This document shows positions 1 through 12,800 of a DNA stretch of 64,000 nucleotides, in pieces. Numbering within the stretch: position 1 is the first letter of the stretch; the number at the start of each line of letters is the position of its first letter. The position numbers were made by a program, and so were the translations under genes. Below the pieces are notes generated by a model. The model made no database searches. It was not told where the DNA came from and worked only from the letters and a program-made list of their open reading frames with translations. This stretch comes from Aotearoamyces nothofagi. Lineage: Eukaryota > Ascomycota > Leotiomycetes > Leotiales > Tympanidaceae. The DNA is taken from assembly GCA_015345905.1 (NCBI GenBank), contig JADDTR010000016.1, positions 376,631 through 440,630 on the forward strand. Reading direction: 5' to 3'.

Positions 1-1
1 T

Positions 2-989
2 AGTGACCAGAAACAGAGGGGTGCCACAATGGCGCTGGTTGGGGCGTGCTTCTGCGTAAGTTTCACGCGAGTGGAGATATATGGAAGGGCATGGCTAATG
101 GTTAATGATGATACAGATTGCGTTCACTTTCGGACCGGCTCTTGGAGCTTGGCTTAGTACCATCTCCACGGTAGCCGCGAACCCCTTTGCAACCGCAGCT
201 GGCTTCTCCCTCTTTCTCGTCATCATCGAGACACTGTACCTTTATCTTTATCTCCCCGAGACCCTTCCCTCTGCTGTCGCAGCGTCTAAGCTCTTGGCAG
301 CAAATGACACTCCAAGCAAGCACACCCGCTCGTCAACCTCCACCGCGGCCAACCCCCCGAACGGCAAAACTACTAAGCCCAGCGCCCCGGTCAAACGCAC
401 CAACTCCCATCTCATACTCAACTTGACACATTTTGCATTTATTCTTTTCTTTTCTGGCATGGAATTCTCCCTTCCCTTTATGACCCATGACCTGTTTTCT
501 TACTCGGCTTCTAAAAACGGCCGTTTGCTTGGATACATGGGCCTAATCGCCTCTCTCCTACAAGGTGGTGTAACACGGCGCCTACCACCACTAACCTGTG
601 TCAGGCTCGGGGTCATCTCCTGCCTTATCAGCTTCTTCTTGCTTGCACGGATCGAGAGCGTACGCGGCCTCTACGCCGCCGCTACGCTATTGGCTGTTAC
701 AACAGCCACCGTGGTGACTGGTCTGAACTCGCTGAGCTCCTTCGAGGCCGGCGAGAATGAGAGGGGTGGCAAACTGGGCAACCTGAGATCGTGGGGCCAG
801 ATCGGTCGCGCTACCGGGCCTCTGGCTTTCTGCACGCTGTATTGGTGGGCTGGGAGAGAAGTCGCATATCTCGTAGGCGGTACCGGGATGCTCCTTGTTG
901 CTGGCATTGTCTTTGCTGGACTGAAGACGCCGGCTGGGATAGAGGGAGTGAAGATCAAGGATGTAAAAGATGGCAAGGACGAGTTGTGA
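2..989 (+). CDS. MFS transporter, 3' part (5' end outside window)
   Basis: C-terminal part of a major facilitator superfamily membrane transporter, probably a proton-coupled exporter of the DHA1/TetA type. Seen: exon 2-55 joins exon 117-989 across a 61-nt GT-AG intron (56-116), giving RGATMALVGACF followed by IAFTFGPALGAW, the usual MFS 'RG.AMALVG...FGPALG' stretch. Several hydrophobic segments follow, with a low-complexity Ser/Pro/Thr cytoplasmic loop after LPETLPS, as expected between the two six-helix halves. The second half starts near codon 120 of the visible part and ends with a short charged tail. The substrate cannot be told. The gene is convergent with beta-tubulin. The N-terminal helices lie upstream of base 1, so full length is unknown. 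Confidence 0.85.
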
Positions 990-1335
990 GAATTGGTATA
1001 TAGCTTGTTTGTATAAAGTTTGGAATCCGGCATAGCGGTACATGGCACCTGTAAATTCAAGATGGATCTGTATTATAGACTGCACTTAACGTGCTCTATT
1101 GTTCATGGTTTAGAAGTAATACGATGTGCGTGATGCCATAAAGTTTTATCATTTCAAGGCATCTCTTCCATTCATAACTATCTTGGCTCAAAGCAGAGCA
1201 GCGCTGTCAAAGCCCAACAAACGAAATGAACACCAGCTAATATCAGACCACATCCTTTCCTACCGCAGATCAACTTTGCATGCCTAGGCTAGAACTAGAA
1301 CCAAGCTAATCAACCAGTACAGTGAGTCACGATGT
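990..1335. other. Convergent 3' spacer
   Basis: Spacer between the stops of the transporter (+) and beta-tubulin (-). It should hold both 3' UTRs. No other feature was seen. Confidence 0.6.
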
Positions 1336-3091
1336 TTATTCCTCACCCTCGATGGGGGCTTCCTCTTCGTACTCCTCCTCTCCCTCGGAGACAGACGCCT
1401 CCTGGTACTGCTGGTACTCGGAAACCAAATCGTTCATGTTGGACTCGGCCTCAGTGAATTCCATCTCGTCCATACCCTCGCCAGTGTACCAATGCAAGAA
1501 AGCCTTACGTCTGAACATGGCAGTGAATTGGTCACCGACACGCTTGAAGAGCTCCTGGATAGATGTAGAGTTACCAACGAAAGTAGAGGACATCTTGAGG
1601 CCACGTGGAGGAATGGAACAGAGAGCGGTCTGGACGTTGTTGGGAATCCACTCAACGAAGTAAGAGGCGTTCTTGTTCTGGACATTGCGCATCTGATCTT
1701 CGACCTCCTTCATGGAGACCTTACCACGGCTGATAAATAATTAGCTATGAGCTCCAATTATAAGCATTTAGCAGAAAACTTACAAAATAGCAGAGCAAGT
1801 GAGGTAACGACCGTTGCGGAAATCTGAGGCAGCCATCATGTTCTTTGGGTCGAACATCTGTTGAGTCAACTCAGGAACAGTCACCGCACGGAAGGAAGAT
1901 GCACCGCGGCTGGTAAGAGGAGCGAATCCGACCATAAAGAAGTGTAGACGCGGGAACGGAACCATGTTGACAGCAAGCTTACGAAGATCAGAGTTTAGCT
2001 GACCGGGGAATCGCAGACAAGTGGTGACACCAGACATGACTGCGGAGACTAAGTGGTTGAGATCTCCGTAAGATGGGTTGTTAAGTTTGAGAGTTCTCAT
2101 GCAGATATCATAAAGAGCCTCGTTATCGATACAGAAGGTCTCATCGGAGTTCTCGACCAACTGATGAACGGAAAGGGTGGCATTGTATGGCTCGACAACG
2201 GTGTCAGAGACCTTTGGAGATGGGACAACAGAAAATGTGGCCATCATGCGGTCTGGGAACTCCTCGCGGATTTTGGAGAGCAAAAGCGTACCCATACCAG
2301 CACCAGTTCCACCACCGAGGGAGTGGGTGATCTGGAAGCCCTGAAGGCAGTCACAGCCCTCAGCCTCACGACGGACAACATCAAGGACTTGATCAACAAG
2401 CTCGGCACCCTCGGTATAATGACCCTTGGCCCAGTTGTTTCCGGCACCTGATTGACCGAAGACGAAGTTGTCGGGGCGGAAGAGCTGTCCGAATGGGCCA
2501 GCACGAACGGCATCCATAGTACCTGGCTCCAAATCGACGAGGACGGCACGAGGAACATACTTGTTACCAGAAGCCTATAGCATATTAGTATTGTCAATAA
2601 AATGTGGTTCTATTAGGACCGACCTCGTTAAAGTAGACATTCATCCGCTCCAGCTGGAGGTCAGAGGTGCCATTGTAGCTAAAAAGTGATGTTAGACAAG
2701 TACAAAAAGCACAGAGAACTGTGCATTAATCGGGAGTTTACTAACACTCCGGATCCATCGAGACCATGCTCGCCAGAGATAGTTTGCCTAAACCATTGTT
2801 AGTATTGAAGACCTTTTGCCGTGTGCCATCTCGCTGCGTGGTTCGGTTACACACCAGAAAGCAGCACCGATTTGGTTACCCTATAAAGACTTAGTGATAC
2901 TGTCGGCAGCGATGAGTGATAGGCGCCCTTACGCATTGTCCGGTCTGGAGATGAACCTAGAATTTGAAGGACATGGTCAGCTATATGGTCTCTTTGGATT
3001 TTAGAGGGGTAGTATTCAGGGGTCCGGACGCGTCTCAGGAGAAGCCTCCGGGATCTATTAAAAATGAAGAGTTACATACGATTTCACGCAT
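1336..3091 (-). CDS. tub2: Beta-tubulin
   Basis: Beta subunit of the alpha/beta-tubulin dimer, the GTP-hydrolysing subunit of microtubules and target of benzimidazole fungicides. Seven exons on the minus strand: 3080-3091, 2933-2956, 2855-2880, 2746-2787, 2624-2678, 1784-2574, 1336-1729. They join in frame to 447 residues, the usual family length. Exon 1 encodes only MREI, the conserved start that in many eukaryotes is the tubulin autoregulation signal. The GTP-binding loop GGGTGAGMG and the acidic tail [14 protein letters not shown] are present. Residues equivalent to F167, E198 and F200 are the benzimidazole-sensitive forms. The first four introns fall within the first 40 or so codons, a common pattern for ascomycete beta-tubulins. 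Identity is secure; only paralogue assignment is open. Confidence 0.98.
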
Positions 3092-3598
3092 TTTGAATGC
3101 TGGTTGAGCTTGAGGATGTGCAGAGTAGGGTTGTTGAAGAGATGTGAAGGTAACAGAGCAAAGGTTAGGTACGTGATCAGTCTGTTGATTGAGTGGGGAA
3201 GGAGTTGCGGTGAGTGCCAAGCGACTGGTTGTTTTGGTGTGATTTCGCTTCATGAGGGAACGTGCTGTAACGGCTAAACCTGATTTAGAGCGCTAGCGCC
3301 AGGTCGCTATATTCAGGAGTAAACAAGTCAGCACGAGGATGTCGAATTCCAAAACGATGCTCTTGAGTATATCCGACGCGTCAAATGACTATAGGAAATA
3401 GTCTACATAATTTGGACACATTTGTGTAGAATACTGCGTCTTAACAATGAAACTACAAGTGAGGACAAGCTTTGGTTGGGCTAGCTCATAACTTCACAAT
3501 GTTCAATCTGATCAACTTATGTTCCTGAATTGTAGAAAGGAGCTAGGTGTATATCTTGTATTATAGATCAAAGATTCTTTTTGGCTGTAGTTGTCTAC
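3092..3598. other. Tandem spacer: gcn20 3' end / beta-tubulin promoter
   Basis: About 500 bp between two minus-strand genes. It must carry the 3' UTR of the ABC-F gene and the promoter and leader of beta-tubulin. Just upstream of the tubulin ATG the minus strand is CA/CT-rich. No other gene was seen. Confidence 0.6.
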
Positions 3599-5860
3599 TT
3601 AATGAGCCTGCACAACACCGGCCGCATCAGCTTGCGCTGTAATCCTCTTTTTATATGCCTGAACATCGCCAGGGAATTTCTCCACCGTGCCATTATCACA
3701 AACCCACAACGAAGTGCACACCGTCTGCAGCATCGTGACATCGTGAGAGACCATGAGTACACCCCCCTGAAATTGGTTCAATGCAGTTGAAAGTGCATCC
3801 ATAGCTTCAATATCCAAGTGATTCGACGGTTCATCAAGGACTAAGATATGTGGGTTGGTCAATGATAGACAAGCAAAGGCGACTCTGGATTTTTGACCAC
3901 CAGACAGAAGCTCCATCTTCTGAAGTCCCGTCATGCCAGTGATACCGAAAGCTCCAAGATGTCGTCGATATTCCTCGTCGGCTTTACCAGGATAGTTCTT
4001 CGCCATGAAGCCTACGGCACTTGCATTGAGATCTAGAGCATCGACGTGATGTTGAGCAAAGAAGCCTATCCGAAGCCTGGCATTCTGAGAGATCAAGCCC
4101 GACGACGGTGTCAGCTTGCCAATTAACAGCTTTAGTACCGTCGTCTTACCAGCTCCGTTGGGACCGACGATTCCGATTCGTGAGTCAAGCTGGACATCTA
4201 GGTCCACATTTCTAAGAAGGGGCTTGTCAGGTGTGTAGCCGAAGCTGACATCCGTCATCTGGACAATTGGAGGTGATAGCTTCTCGACCTCCGGGAACTT
4301 GAAGTGTACCGTATATTCGCTCTCTGGCGCTTCAAGAATAGGCATCTTCTCGAGCTTCTTGATTCGAGATTGAGCCTCGGACGACTTCGCCGCATTGTAC
4401 CGGAACTTATCAATGAAGGCTTGAAGATGAGACCTAACGACCATCTGGTTCTCGTATTCACGTTTGGCTGTCTTGCGGCGCTCTTCTTTGGTAGCATAGA
4501 AGGACTCGAAGTTCGCACCTTTGTAGTAGTCTAGACGTTCAGAATGCTGGTGGATGATATCTGTGGCCACTTCGTTCAAGAAGGCTCTGTCGTGAGAAAC
4601 AACCAAGACCGTACTTGGATAGCCCTGAAGATAGTTTGAAAGGAAAGTGATGGAGGGGACATCCAACATGTTAGACGGTTCGTCCAGGAGTAGAAGATCA
4701 GGTTCGCAAAAGAGCGCTCTCGCCAAAGCCAAACGCATACGCCAACCTCCAGAGAAGGTTTTGGTTGCGAACTGCTGGCGTTCAGGGGAGAAGCCCAGGC
4801 CAGCCAAGATTGTTGCGGCACGTGACTCTGCCTTGTCAGACTCCATTTCAGAAAGCTTAGACTGAATATCACCCAGAGTTTGATCCAGAGCCTCGCGGTC
4901 TCGATCAAGCTTCGCCGCATCAACAGAGGTATCAGCCATCGATGAACGCTGATGCTCTAATTCAGCAAGCTGGTTCGAGATCTTCGTTTGCTCAGATAAG
5001 AGATGCTTCCGCCAAACGTCGGCGTCCAACACAGCTTGTAAGGCCGGTGTATCATCACCAGTAATTTCTTGTTCGACATGGAGAATGGAAATGTGGACTG
5101 GGATGGCCAGCTCTCTTCTCGCCAGTGCTCGCAGAAGAGTGGATTTACCAATACCGTTCTGACCAACAAGACCGTATCTGCGTCCATAGGCCAAAGTAAG
5201 ATTTGTGTCGGTGAGAATCCTGAGGCCTCCTATTGAGACATCGATACCATCGATCTTGATGTCCTTGCTCTTTGCCTGGCCCTGTGCGTTCGAACCAAGT
5301 TGGAGAGGGTTGACCTGCATAAAGAACTCCTCGTATGACTGGGCATCGTCAGGTTGCGTGAGCAGACGTGAAGCCTCATACTCGACGGCCTTGAACGTCT
5401 TCTTGCTCTGTTTTGCAGCAATCTTCCGCTCGGCCTTCTCGAGCTTCTTCCTGTCTACTCTGGATTCCTGCTTTCTCGTGTTTGCCGACTCCAGGTCAAC
5501 CCCACCAGTTGAAAGGCCAAGTGTTGACGACATATTTCGTTGAGCACCGACCTGGATTGCCTGGTCTAGTCTCTTCGCAGCAGAAGACGTCTGTCTTCCT
5601 CCGGCATCGTTTGCCGCGCTGTATTTCTCCACCCACTTCTCCACCAGCTGGCGGATTTTCGCCTCATTTTGCGGTGAAGGGTCGCCAGATGCGGAGACTA
5701 GAAGCGCTGTGATAGAGGTTGCTGCCTCTGACAGTGGCGACGGCCCCGTAGACTCTGCATCAGGAGTATATGCGTTGGAGGCATGGGTCAGATATCCAAC
5801 GGAATACTCCGACAAGATGGGGTCGATATTCGGAATGGCGCTCTTGATTTCAGCCTCCAT
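3599..5860 (-). CDS. gcn20: ABC-F ATPase, Gcn20 type
   Basis: Single exon, 753 residues. Gcn20 is a cytosolic, non-membrane ABC protein; with Gcn1 it passes the uncharged-tRNA signal on ribosomes to the kinase Gcn2, leading to eIF2-alpha phosphorylation and Gcn4/CpcA translation. Seen: an N-terminal region of about 200 residues with a Lys/Arg-rich coiled part, then two ATP-binding cassettes. Cassette 1 has Walker A GQNGIGKST near residue 235, signature FSGGWRMRLALARAL and Walker B LLLLDEPSNMLD. Cassette 2 has GPNGAGKTT, LLSGGQKSRVAFA and ILVLDEPSNHLD. A charged linker of about 80 residues separates them, as in the family. Length matches yeast Gcn20 (752). It starts at the first in-frame ATG. 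The gene shares its strand with beta-tubulin downstream. Confidence 0.95.
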   Translation of the reverse strand: MEAEIKSAIPNIDPILSEYSVGYLTHASNAYTPDAESTGPSPLSEAATSITALLVSASGDPSPQNEAKIRQLVEKWVEKYSAANDAGGRQTSSAAKRLDQAIQVGAQRNMSSTLGLSTGGVDLESANTRKQESRVDRKKLEKAERKIAAKQSKKTFKAVEYEASRLLTQPDDAQSYEEFFMQVNPLQLGSNAQGQAKSKDIKIDGIDVSIGGLRILTDTNLTLAYGRRYGLVGQNGIGKSTLLRALARRELAIPVHISILHVEQEITGDDTPALQAVLDADVWRKHLLSEQTKISNQLAELEHQRSSMADTSVDAAKLDRDREALDQTLGDIQSKLSEMESDKAESRAATILAGLGFSPERQQFATKTFSGGWRMRLALARALFCEPDLLLLDEPSNMLDVPSITFLSNYLQGYPSTVLVVSHDRAFLNEVATDIIHQHSERLDYYKGANFESFYATKEERRKTAKREYENQMVVRSHLQAFIDKFRYNAAKSSEAQSRIKKLEKMPILEAPESEYTVHFKFPEVEKLSPPIVQMTDVSFGYTPDKPLLRNVDLDVQLDSRIGIVGPNGAGKTTVLKLLIGKLTPSSGLISQNARLRIGFFAQHHVDALDLNASAVGFMAKNYPGKADEEYRRHLGAFGITGMTGLQKMELLSGGQKSRVAFACLSLTNPHILVLDEPSNHLDIEAMDALSTALNQFQGGVLMVSHDVTMLQTVCTSLWVCDNGTVEKFPGDVQAYKKRITAQADAAGVVQAH

Positions 5861-6074
5861 CGTTCCGACACAATTTCAATGCTCCCGCGTCTGTGCAACA
5901 AATAGCTGAGATATGCAGGTAATATAGACCCCAGCGAAGCAGCCTAGTCGGAATCAAATTGGCGTTGGCTTCGTTCGTGTTGATGGCGTGGATGGCTTCT
6001 GCTCGGTTTCCTCATCGGACCTGAAGTCGCAGTTTCGGGATCGCTAGCACAACTTTCAGCTCAGATTCGCTCAG

Positions 6075-6079
6075 CCAAT
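6075..6079 (+). promoter_or_regulatory. CCAAT box upstream of gcn20
   Basis: CCAATCA on the plus strand about 215 bp upstream of the gcn20 ATG, matching the core bound by the heterotrimeric HAP/CBC factor, which works in both orientations. Known motif; function here is inferred from distance only. Confidence 0.3.
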
Positions 6080-7240
6080 CAGAAGCTCGGGCAACATCAG
6101 TGCCCTCCACGCCATCCAGGACGGCTCGACGCGACCGGACGCGACGGGGCGCGTTATCCCGGGGGGACGAGCCCGTGAGCCCGTGAGCCCGTGAGCCCGC
6201 CCGCCTGTATCCGTAAGCCGCCTGTGGGCTCACACCTTGCCTTCCACTCTCACAGCGCACAGCACACTGAGCACAGAACACAGAACACCCGAGCGTGGGG
6301 GAGAGGAGGAGGTGCGCGAGGACTTCCCCTCACACGCTCGTACCTCGTCTCGTACTCGAGCACAGCACAGCACATAAATAAACAAGCGCTAGGATCATTA
6401 CTGCTTATCCAGTACGGTGCTATACTGTCTACATGTACTGTACTATTGCCGCCGCTCCTCCGCCAGCCAGCCATTCTACGGCATGTAGAGCTCCTCCGTG
6501 GCACAGGCTGCGCAGGTACTGGTACAGTAGTAGATAGTAGGCCCCTTCTCGCTTTTCTTTTTCCCATCGGCCCAGCGCGGTTGGGTGCTGGGAGTCGCCG
6601 GGAGATTGCAAATCATATGGGAATATTGCAACTGCCTCATGGAAACAATGCAACTGCCATTGACTGCAATTTCATCGCGCTCCAGCAAGACGGCGAATGC
6701 ATGCCGCCTTGCCGCCTTGCCGCCCTCCAGGCCGCCCGCCCACGTCGGTCTGTCGCCAGCAACGGGGAGTGCTTGGCCGTGCCCCTCCTCGCTCCCTACC
6801 GTCCTCCGTACGCCGAGCGCTGCTGCCGTACGGCGCCGCACAGCACAGAGATCAGCCACCCAGATCTGCCCAGCTGGGGCGCAGGGAAGATCTCTGAAGC
6901 GCCCCTGCAACACGCATCCTGGCCTCCGATCTCACTCCCCAATGCAACCTGGCCTGGCCGTGCCAAACCTGTTTTATGGGTTCGGGCGGGATGGCACACA
7001 TGGAGCCAGCCGTGCTTGTCCTCGAAGAGGCCTCCATTGCGTGATTTCCTAGGCTCGCGGCGGCCTGGAGGCCCCGTTTTGCACCCAGCCCGCGGCCAGT
7101 GTGCCACTGGCCTGCCACCGGCCTGCCACGCCAGCATGCGACTCCTCGCACAGGGACATGCCCTTTGGCAGCAGAAACTGCACAATGGCAGGACTCTCAA
7201 CCATCGGTATTCACTCACACATCTCACATTTAGGCTTGCG

Positions 7241-7273
7241 CTGGAGCTGGAGCTGGAGCTGGAGCTGGAGCTG
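7241..7273 (+). repeat. CTGGAG hexanucleotide microsatellite
   Basis: About five to six tandem copies of CTGGAG (AGCTGG in other phase) in the spacer upstream of the 9.84-kb gene. It would encode Leu-Glu repeats if translated, but no gene supports this. Confidence 0.85.
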
Positions 7274-9838
7274 CTCCACAAAAGCACACCAAGGGCTCCC
7301 AGCTTGGGCCTTCGCTTTCTTTTCCTTTTCGATCCGCATGCACTTTGGACGAGGCAGTCTGTAGTCGACTCGCCCTCGCACTCGCACCTACGTCGCCGTC
7401 CGCCGTCCGCCGTCCGCGGCCCGTCGTCGTCGGCAGGACGACTTGGCCGAAGCGCGTCGACGAGTGGGAAATTCCTCCCTTACTCCCGCAAACTCGTGAC
7501 GGCGTCAAGCTTGTCGAGCGGCGGACCGAGTACCACGTAAGAGGGCGGGTATTTATTACACATGCACGCAACACAAGCAGAGCGAGACGGTTTTTTGTCT
7601 TGGTCGGCAGTGCTGAATCGACATATCAAGAGATATCGATCGGCGTGCCTCGAGCGCGAGCGCGGGCGCGGGCTGGCCCAGTCAGTAATTGGTTCCGTCA
7701 TCTGTAATTCGTAGCGACTATTTCATTTTGGGGGGTTCACGAAAGAGGTGCTCGATAAGGCCGATTGGACCCTGACACGCGACGTAGCTTAACATAACAA
7801 TACACAGCTACCGGGAAGATGCCTCGAATTTAACAGCTCACACGCAAACAACGCGTGTGATCAGCCTTTTGCCTTCGTACTTACTCGTACAGTACTGCCT
7901 CCTGAGGGCCTGCGTGTGCTGCGGCGCAAGGAGCACAGGCTGGAAGCTACGACCGGTGGGCGGTCCACTGTGCCTGTCACATCTTGAGCTAATCGTATGC
8001 CCAATGCCCGGACGATGTTATGCTGATAAGCAAAAAGGACGCCAAATCTGCCGGTAGAAGAGGGGTTCGAAGCTTCCGACGTTCTTACTGATCTGTAGTC
8101 GCTCGGCGAGTTGTCGTCGTCTTCAAACCATACCAATCTGTACGAAATACGTACCTAATGTATTTATTATTCCTTTTTAGCGCCTTATGCGGCGCTCAGC
8201 CATCTATTTCGATGACCTGCAGAATCATACACTCGGCATGGGTGCATCCGGTCACGTCTGCTGTTGACAGACGGTCCATGCATAGCCTTGTGAAAGCCCA
8301 TATTATATTGTCAATAGAAGAAGTGCAAATGGCGGGCGTTTCAAGGCGCTGTATATCAAGTAAGTCGGGCTCTCCAGCGTCGGGTTGTTGATGATCGACT
8401 CGCCCGGCAGCGTTGCGTGAATACAGTATTAATATTCGGTGTCGGGGCATTGTCTTATTCATACAAGTGCTTTTATGCCCAAGTGTCAGCATAGCATCGT
8501 TCACCCTGGCAAGAATAGGAAGGACAACAAGCCCCGAGAGATCGGGGTTTGATTGAACCCCCGGTCATCTTGGCTATACTTGGCTGTACCGACATAACCG
8601 TCCCTTGATTCTCTGTGATTCTTTGCTTGCACCTACTGGCTGATGTCGGTAGACGAAGGACAAAGCCTTGTTATGCACGGTTTCTAGCAGGCTGGGTAGC
8701 TTGTAAGCCGTAGGTCGGCGGAGTGGCAGGCAACGCCGGAAGGACTGCTCTGGGGAACAATAACAATGGACATGTTTGACGGCTGCAGGTTCTCGGTGAC
8801 ACGACGTTTGATGTTTTGACGTCTAATTTATTTTGGAATTTGCAGCTCAGGGCCAGTCAGGGACTTGCACAGTGCTGAGATTCGGCACCGCAGACGATTG
8901 CCCCAGCAGGCGCCAGCAATGGGACGATGTATACATGCCGTCTCTCCAAAGCACTACCTGTTGCCGCAGTATCACGGTGCTAGAAAAACAAGCAGCGCCT
9001 CTCCTCGCGCTCACGAGTATTTGTGAGCTGAGCTTCGAGCGGACGGTGCCATGCCCAAAGGGGATACTTGCCTCCAGCTCGATTGCGCATCCTGGCAAGT
9101 GCTGGCTGGCGGTGCTTTTTCCCGTATAGCATGATAGCATGGCTTTCCCTGCGGCAAGTGATCCAATGAGGGCGCAAAAGGCAGCTTTGTTGACTGTAAT
9201 GGGCGTGGGAGTGTACCTGCACCGCACGCCCGCGTTACCGAAAACGCGATACTTGAAACTTTGTAGGATCCGGGTTCTGGTAGCTTACCACCCTTCCCCT
9301 TGTTAAGGTATGTCTAGTAGACTTGGCTAGGTGCGTTAGAGCAGGCCTGTCTGGGAGTTAGAGCCTGTCAGCCTGACATAGGTGCTGCTCGCTTTCCCAC
9401 CCAGTGCGTAAGGTAGTCCGTGCAGGCGAGGCCAAGCGGGTTATTATTGAAGGTTCATGGACCCAGGCGTGCCAGGCGTGCCAGGCAACCAGGCGAGACA
9501 CAAGAAACAAGACATTCGCAGCACTCACTTCCCCTCGCCAGCACCGACGGGAACTTGCTGTCGCCTCGTCCGTTGCCATCACGCCCTGGAGAGGCTCTAC
9601 ATTCTTTTGATTCTCTTTTTCCGGTCCTCTCTGTGTATCTCAGTACGGGCAAAGAGCACGGCTCAAAGAAGCCTTGTGCCTTGTTTACGCTTCATTGCAT
9701 TCCTGACCTATACGTGCAAATCATTACAGGCCGTGGACCACCTCCTCCTCTAATGACTCTCCAAACAACAACCGTTTCTCCCTTGGTGCCTTTCTCTTCG
9801 GTCGGCCCGCGTCCTTGCGGTGGGTGGATATTTGCAAG

Positions 9839-12800
9839 ATGAAGTCAATCCCCAGTGTAAGTGTAAGCTCTGTCTCCCTTGCGTCCGTCGACAGGAATTT
9901 CGCGTCTTAAGACTGCCCAAAGACCAGGTTTTCGCCACAAAGCTCCCTCAACATATATCAGAGTTGTTTCCTAGCAAGAGCACGTTGTAGAATATGCCAA
10001 GATGCTAACTGTTTATTAAATAGCTTGTTGCATCAAGCACAGTTGGTGTGGCAGCGTCAGGCCTTGTATTCGGCCGACCTCAACCTTCAACATCAGCCCG
10101 ACCGGATTCGAACAAACGAAAAGCTGCAGAGTATGACAAAGAACATCGAAGCTCATCAGCTCCGCTTTCTCGGCCTGCCACAAGCTCGACAATGAATACC
10201 CCCAGCCGTGGGCCAGCTGCCAGTTCATCGCCGGTACCAAACTCGACTTCTAGCGAGCCTCGATTCCACAACTATGCACATACTCCTCCTGCTGAGCAGC
10301 AGGGGCATAGTGCAAGACGCAGGAATTCCACCACCCGGGTACTGGAGGTTGTATCAGCTGAAGATTCTGGTGGTAGAGAGCGCAAGGGCTCGGTTTCATC
10401 CCGAGGATCTTGGATTAGACGGTTGTCAATAATACCAGTCTCTCAGAATGACAGTCCTAGGTCCAGTGTCGGGCCGGATTCCCCTTCATTGGCCTTTTCC
10501 CATGGGTCAGCAGTTCCTATTCTCCAGAACGTGGATAGCCCTACACAATTGCCACCAAACAAACTTGTGAAACGGACCACATCTGGTCGGGTCGTCAGTG
10601 GAGGTACAAGATCTAGAAGTGCGTCCAAGTCCCAGTTACCTACCCTGCGTAGGCCAGCGACAAGCCATCAACGCTCCGCGACTCTACAGCATCAATTCAA
10701 GAATGATAGTCTAAATACTACGAGCCATTCGCCTTCCGAACATAGTTCTCCAGCCCAACTCGCAGTTCACACCGCCACGTACAGGTTTGCTCCGTCAAGC
10801 GTTCCCAGAGCCTGGCGACTTCATTTCGAGTCTCGGCCCACTAGACTCACCAAGGATAGGCCGTCAGGAGTATCTATTGACGGGAGCATAGAGGCTTTTC
10901 ATCCGTCGTCGAGGAGAATCGTTGTGCCTGAGGACTCGGCTCCGCCTACTCTCATGAAACCTGTGATGATTACTCGGAATGAGATTGGTAGGAAAATACG
11001 CCATGATCACGCGCTCAGCGCAGATCCCTTTGAAGCTGGTGAGGCAATAGCGCCGACAGAATACGATATTGTCCCAGATAATCTAGCCAGCGAAGAGACT
11101 CCTGATAAACGAGTCCGTAGATCTCTATCAATGCATTTCAGCTCTCCTACGGCCTGGATTTCAAGATCAAGCAGTTTGCGGGCTTCAAAGCGCGGCGGAG
11201 CTGGAAGGGATGGCGCGAAAAGATATTCATCGGCACCAATGCCATCAATCTCTGGCCGTCCCGCAACATCATCTCAAATTACATACAGCCACCGGCGAAA
11301 AGATATTTTGGACCCATCTATCTATCAAAGGCAAATGTCTGATAGAGACAAGGAAATTTCTCAACATAACACATTACCAGTATCTGATTCTCGGACTGGA
11401 TCCCGCAATACTTCTTCCCCACTTCCTCCTCTTTTCCGACTGTCCAGCTTCAATCTTGACGTAAGTCGACTAGGCCTGTCCTCATCATCATCTAGCGGAC
11501 CCCAACAAACACCGGCATCTCCCATAGCACCTGGCGGTGCGATCCCGCCACCCCTCCTAACTACGAGTGAGAGGTTCCAGGGCACATCTTCTCCGCCAGT
11601 CGTCCTTCATCAACAGAGATCTCCACGACCATACGAGGTAACAGCTTCCGATCGGGGTTCCACCCTGGTGGGATCTGATACCGAGACGCGGGGTTTCACG
11701 GCAAGTGAAGAGGAGGATATGGACTTTGAGAGTGATACAGCCTATGATTCTTTCCGCACTGGAGCCACAGGAAGCCTGAGGGCTCGAAGTACGCCAATAG
11801 AGTTTATGTTCGACGAATCTCCACCCAGCAGTGGGTCGAAATTCAAGCAAGCAGGACTTCATGACATTGCTCTTAACATAGGGTTCCGCGATAACAATGA
11901 TAAAATCGTGGAAGAGGACGAGGGGATGTCCACACCAATCAAAAGTAGGAGGCGCTCCGAGGAAAATATGTCATGTAGCCCTATAAAGCAGAGCATTGAG
12001 ATGTCCTCGGATGTTCTGATACCGTCGTCACCACCTAGTTTCTCTCTGGCGACTAAGGATTTTGGCCGCCTGTCGTTAGGAGACGATGAAGATGATGAAG
12101 ACTGGACCAGAGACGATGAAAGTATAGCACTCAGCAATCCGCTTTCGCCACCTTCTAATTCGGTAAATTCTCACCGTGTCAGCTCTGCTCTAAGGACTGC
12201 GCTTGCGGATCACACAAAAGACGGCTCATCTTTTGGTAACAGTAGTCTAGGTGGTGATCGCCCGAGAAGTGTCTTTGACTGGTCGGAGCCGCTAGTACTT
12301 GACAGAATAGATGGTGCTGGAAATTCTCTGCGGCCTAAAACTGTACACGGCAAGCAAATTCTAGACGGCCGTGGTGGAAGGGGGGTTGGACGCAGAGGCC
12401 CGAGTCCTCTACATATTCGAAGTCAAAGTGTTCCTGTTGTTCCTGACGTTACTGGGCACCGAGAGCATACAAAGCTAGCACCAAAATTTGGCACCTGGGG
12501 TCTCGGTGCTAAAGGTGTCAGCGAAGATTGGGATAATGACTTCGAATTTGACAGCATGGATGTGGATGAAGTTGAGAGCGGAAGGAGTAATATGGGAAGC
12601 AGTGTCTCAATGCTCGTTCCGCCAGCTATCCAAGCAAGTCAAGCAAATGTAGTGGGTCACGTGGGACAAATCAGAGAAGTCTGTCTATTGGTCGATGATC
12701 TGAAGCGGTTGAGAGGTCTAGCTCGTGAAAAGGGTATTATACAGGGCCCTTTTGCCGATCTGTGGAGGGAAGCAGATGGTATTATCGCACTAGCGATTCC

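Larger units (their letters stand above)
5861..9838. other. 4-kb gene-poor spacer
   Basis: No exon of a recognisable protein was found on either strand. The part 6100-7700 is C/G-rich with long chance-open frames, a CTGGAG hexanucleotide array (7241-7273) and GTACTGTA-like words (for example near 6420-6440 and 7887-7896). From 8.0 to 9.8 kb composition is more even. The last 200 bp before the next gene are pyrimidine-rich (CCTCCTCCTC, TCTCC runs), typical of a fungal core promoter and leader. It probably holds the gcn20 promoter, the promoter of the gene at 9.84 kb and possibly non-coding transcripts. Confidence 0.5.

Noticed and set aside
6191-7540. A 449-codon open frame on the plus strand in the spacer after gcn20
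   Set aside because: No ATG at its start, no domain or family likeness, and the translation follows the C/G-rich and hexanucleotide content. All frames on both strands are unusually open there, so it is a composition effect.
8501-8580. A hairpin with GGGGTTTGATTGAACCCCC as a possible tRNA T-arm
   Set aside because: No acceptor stem, anticodon arm or D-arm could be placed around it.
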